Assembly: GCA_009829735.1 (NCBI GenBank) | Contig: CM020618.1 | Location: forward strand, 2,974,882-3,038,881 | DNA length: 64,000 nucleotides | Reading direction: 5' to 3' | Source of the DNA: Pyropia yezoensis | Lineage: Eukaryota; Rhodophyta; Bangiophyceae; Bangiales; Bangiaceae | Part shown: in pieces, positions 62,817 through 64,000 of the stretch | Position numbering within the stretch: position 1 is the stretch's first letter | Layout of the letters: the number at the start of each line of letters is the position of its first letter | Program-made: the position numbers and the translations under genes | The notes under the pieces: model-generated | Told to the model about the DNA's origin: nothing | Seen by the model: the letters and a program-made list of their open reading frames with translations, nothing else | Database searches by the model: none

Positions 62817-63660
62817 GGCCAGCGTCAGACGGCGGGGGGTGGAGGGGCCGGCGGCGGCGGCAGCGCAAGCATCGGACGGTGGGGGGTGGAGGGGTGGGCT
62901 ACGGCGGCGGCGGCACCCGCCCGTCGCCGCAGGTCAACGGCGATGGCGGTGGCGTCATACGCCTGCAGCCGACTGGCGGCCCGCTTCGGAAGGTCGGGGG
63001 TGGTGGGGCCGGCGGCGTCGGCGGCGGGGGCATCCGCCCGTCGACATCAGCCGGCAAGCGCCGGACGGTCGGGGGTGGAGGGGCCGGCGGCGGCGGCGAC
63101 GGCACCCCCCCGTCGGCCAAGATCTACGGCGATGGCGGTGATGGCACACTCCTGCCGCCGAGTGGTGGCCAGCGTGGGACGGGCGGGGGCGGTGGGGCCG
63201 GCGGCGGCGGCGGCACCCGCCCTTCGCCCCATGTCGACGGCGATGGCGATGGCGGCACATGCCTGCCGCCGACGGGCGGCCAGCGTCGGACGGTCGGGGG
63301 TGGTGGGGCCGGCGGCGTCGGCTGCGGTGGTGTCAGCCCGTCGGCACCAGCCAGCAAGCGTCGGACGGTCGGGGGTGAAGGGGCCGGCGGCGGCGGCGGC
63401 GTCCGCCCATCGCCACCAGTCAATGGCGATCGCGGTGGCGATACCCGCCCGCCGCCCACTAGCGGCCAGCGCCGGGCGGTCGGGGGTGGAGGGGCTGGCG
63501 GCGGTGGCGGCTTCCGCCCGTCGCCACCGGTCAATGGTGATGGCGGTGGCTGCACCCGCCCGCCGCCCACTAGCGGCCAGCGCCGGACGGTCGGGGGAGG
63601 AGGGGCCGGCGGCGGCGGCGGCGTCCGCCCGTCGCCACCGGGCGGCAGTGCCCGCCGCCC
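62817..63660. repeat. 111-bp minisatellite with a 75-bp short unit, open on both strands
   Basis: The anchor CAGCGTCGGACGGTCGGGGG or close variants recurs near 63057, 63171, 63282, 63357, 63468 and 63579, with weaker copies from 62817. Spacings are 114, 111, 75, 111 and 111, all multiples of three. Both strands therefore carry a 37-residue repeat without interruption. Confidence 0.85.
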
Positions 63661-64000
63661 AGTTACTGGCAGCAAGCGCCAGATGATCGGGGACACAGTC
63701 GGCGGCCTCTGCCTCCTTGATCAAGCGCGTTACAATCGTGCGCACTTCAGTAAAAATGGTCACATTGTCTGCACTCTGGTCCCGCCACCATTGAACCAGC
63801 TGCCAGACAAAGGCGGCGATGGCAGGTAACGGGACAGGCTGCGGGCGGGGACGCCGGAGGGGGAGTATCGGGCTCCATCGGTAGCGAGAGTAATGGCGTC
63901 CGCTGGGCGGGCGACGGCCCCTGCAACGGCAGGCAGGGCATTTGGGCGGAGCGCCCTTGTAGCGGCACAGCCGTTCCCGCACCTCGGCTGGCGTATGCAC
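63047..64000 (-). CDS. hypothetical repeat protein, runs off the right edge
   Basis: A minus-strand frame enters at the right edge without a start. It has a non-repetitive portion with balanced composition: a Cys pair (CPACRCRGRRPPSGRHYSRY), then AFVWQLVQWWRDQSADNVTI and EVRTIVTRLIKEAEAADC. It then continues into the 37-residue repeats (PDRPALAASGRRAGAATAIT-like) to 63047. I prefer this strand over the plus-strand Gly/Pro frame because only this one has unique sequence fused to the repeats. The N-terminus lies outside the window. No family is recognised; the CxxC could be a half zinc knuckle. Confidence 0.4.
   Translation of the reverse strand: MHTPAEVRERLCRYKGAPPKCPACRCRGRRPPSGRHYSRYRWSPILPLRRPRPQPVPLPAIAAFVWQLVQWWRDQSADNVTIFTEVRTIVTRLIKEAEAADCVPDHLALAASNWAAGTAARWRRADAAAAAGPSSPDRPALAASGRRAGAATAITIDRWRRAEAATAASPSTPDRPALAASGRRAGIATAIAIDWWRWADAAAAAGPFTPDRPTLAGWCRRADTTAADAAGPTTPDRPTLAARRRQACAAIAIAVDMGRRAGAAAAAGPTAPARPTLATTRRQECAITAIAVDLGRRGGAVAAAAGPSTPDRPALAG

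Noticed and set aside
62879-63829. Plus-strand Gly/Pro repeat protein
   Set aside because: The repeats are open on both strands, but only the minus strand has unique, balanced sequence fused to them. The plus-strand frame is kept only as an alternative.
1-64000. CRISPR arrays, bacterial operons, ribosome-binding sites, rRNA genes, telomeric repeats
   Set aside because: The genes are eukaryotic with introns and Kozak-like starts. The tandem repeats found lack the spacer architecture of CRISPR, and no rRNA or telomere sequence is visible.

Overview
The window is nuclear DNA of a very GC-rich, gene-dense, intron-poor photosynthetic eukaryote. I favour a red alga of the Porphyra/Pyropia (Bangiales) type. 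The evidence is long C/G homopolymers, Gly/Ala/Pro-rich inserts in conserved proteins, genes with zero or one short 5'-proximal intron, a plant-type plastid ADP-sugar Nudix hydrolase, a protein with a twin-arginine thylakoid-type presequence, and a tRNA gene interrupted at an ectopic position, as is known from the red alga Cyanidioschyzon. The species is inference.

Layout, left to right. 1-6210: the 5' end of an Ala-rich gene, a small membrane protein and a 1030-residue multi-pass membrane protein, all on the minus strand. 6211-9478: lower-GC DNA with only weak gene signals. 9479-19378: a prenylcysteine-oxidase-like flavoprotein (-), a degenerate D-2-hydroxyacid-dehydrogenase-like protein (-) and, divergently, the recombination mediator RAD52 (+). 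20292-31040: a low-complexity protein (-), a WD40/beta-propeller-like protein (-) and an Ala/Gly-rich protein with a C-terminal coiled coil (+). 32739-44708: the helicase subunit MCM7 (+), a protein with an acidic SUMO-interaction-like motif (-), a divergent YqaJ/PD-(D/E)XK-like protein with GWAD repeats (+) and an ABCG half-transporter (-). 46051-56720: a TTI1-like HEAT protein (-), a tRNA-Ser(CGA) with a 13-nt insertion in its T loop (+), a predicted thylakoid-lumen protein (-) and a NUDX14-type ADP-sugar diphosphatase (+). 57065-57882: a non-autonomous DNA transposon. 58851-64000: a decayed or heavily spliced repeat-containing gene and a coding minisatellite running off the right edge.

Genome maintenance recurs (MCM7, RAD52, TTI1, possibly the YqaJ-like protein), but nothing here shows co-regulation. 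Each gene looks independently transcribed. Many start codons follow a pyrimidine-rich tract and sit in an ACCATGG-like context. The five introns I could place by reading-frame continuity all begin GTACGT or GTACGC. Several conserved genes change frame exactly at long C/G runs, which most simply reflects homopolymer length errors in the assembly.

The most unusual items are the T-loop-interrupted tRNA, the GTACGY donor consensus, a palindromic GTACTGTAC motif found five times in spacers, and two DNA-transposon-like elements with clear terminal inverted repeats.
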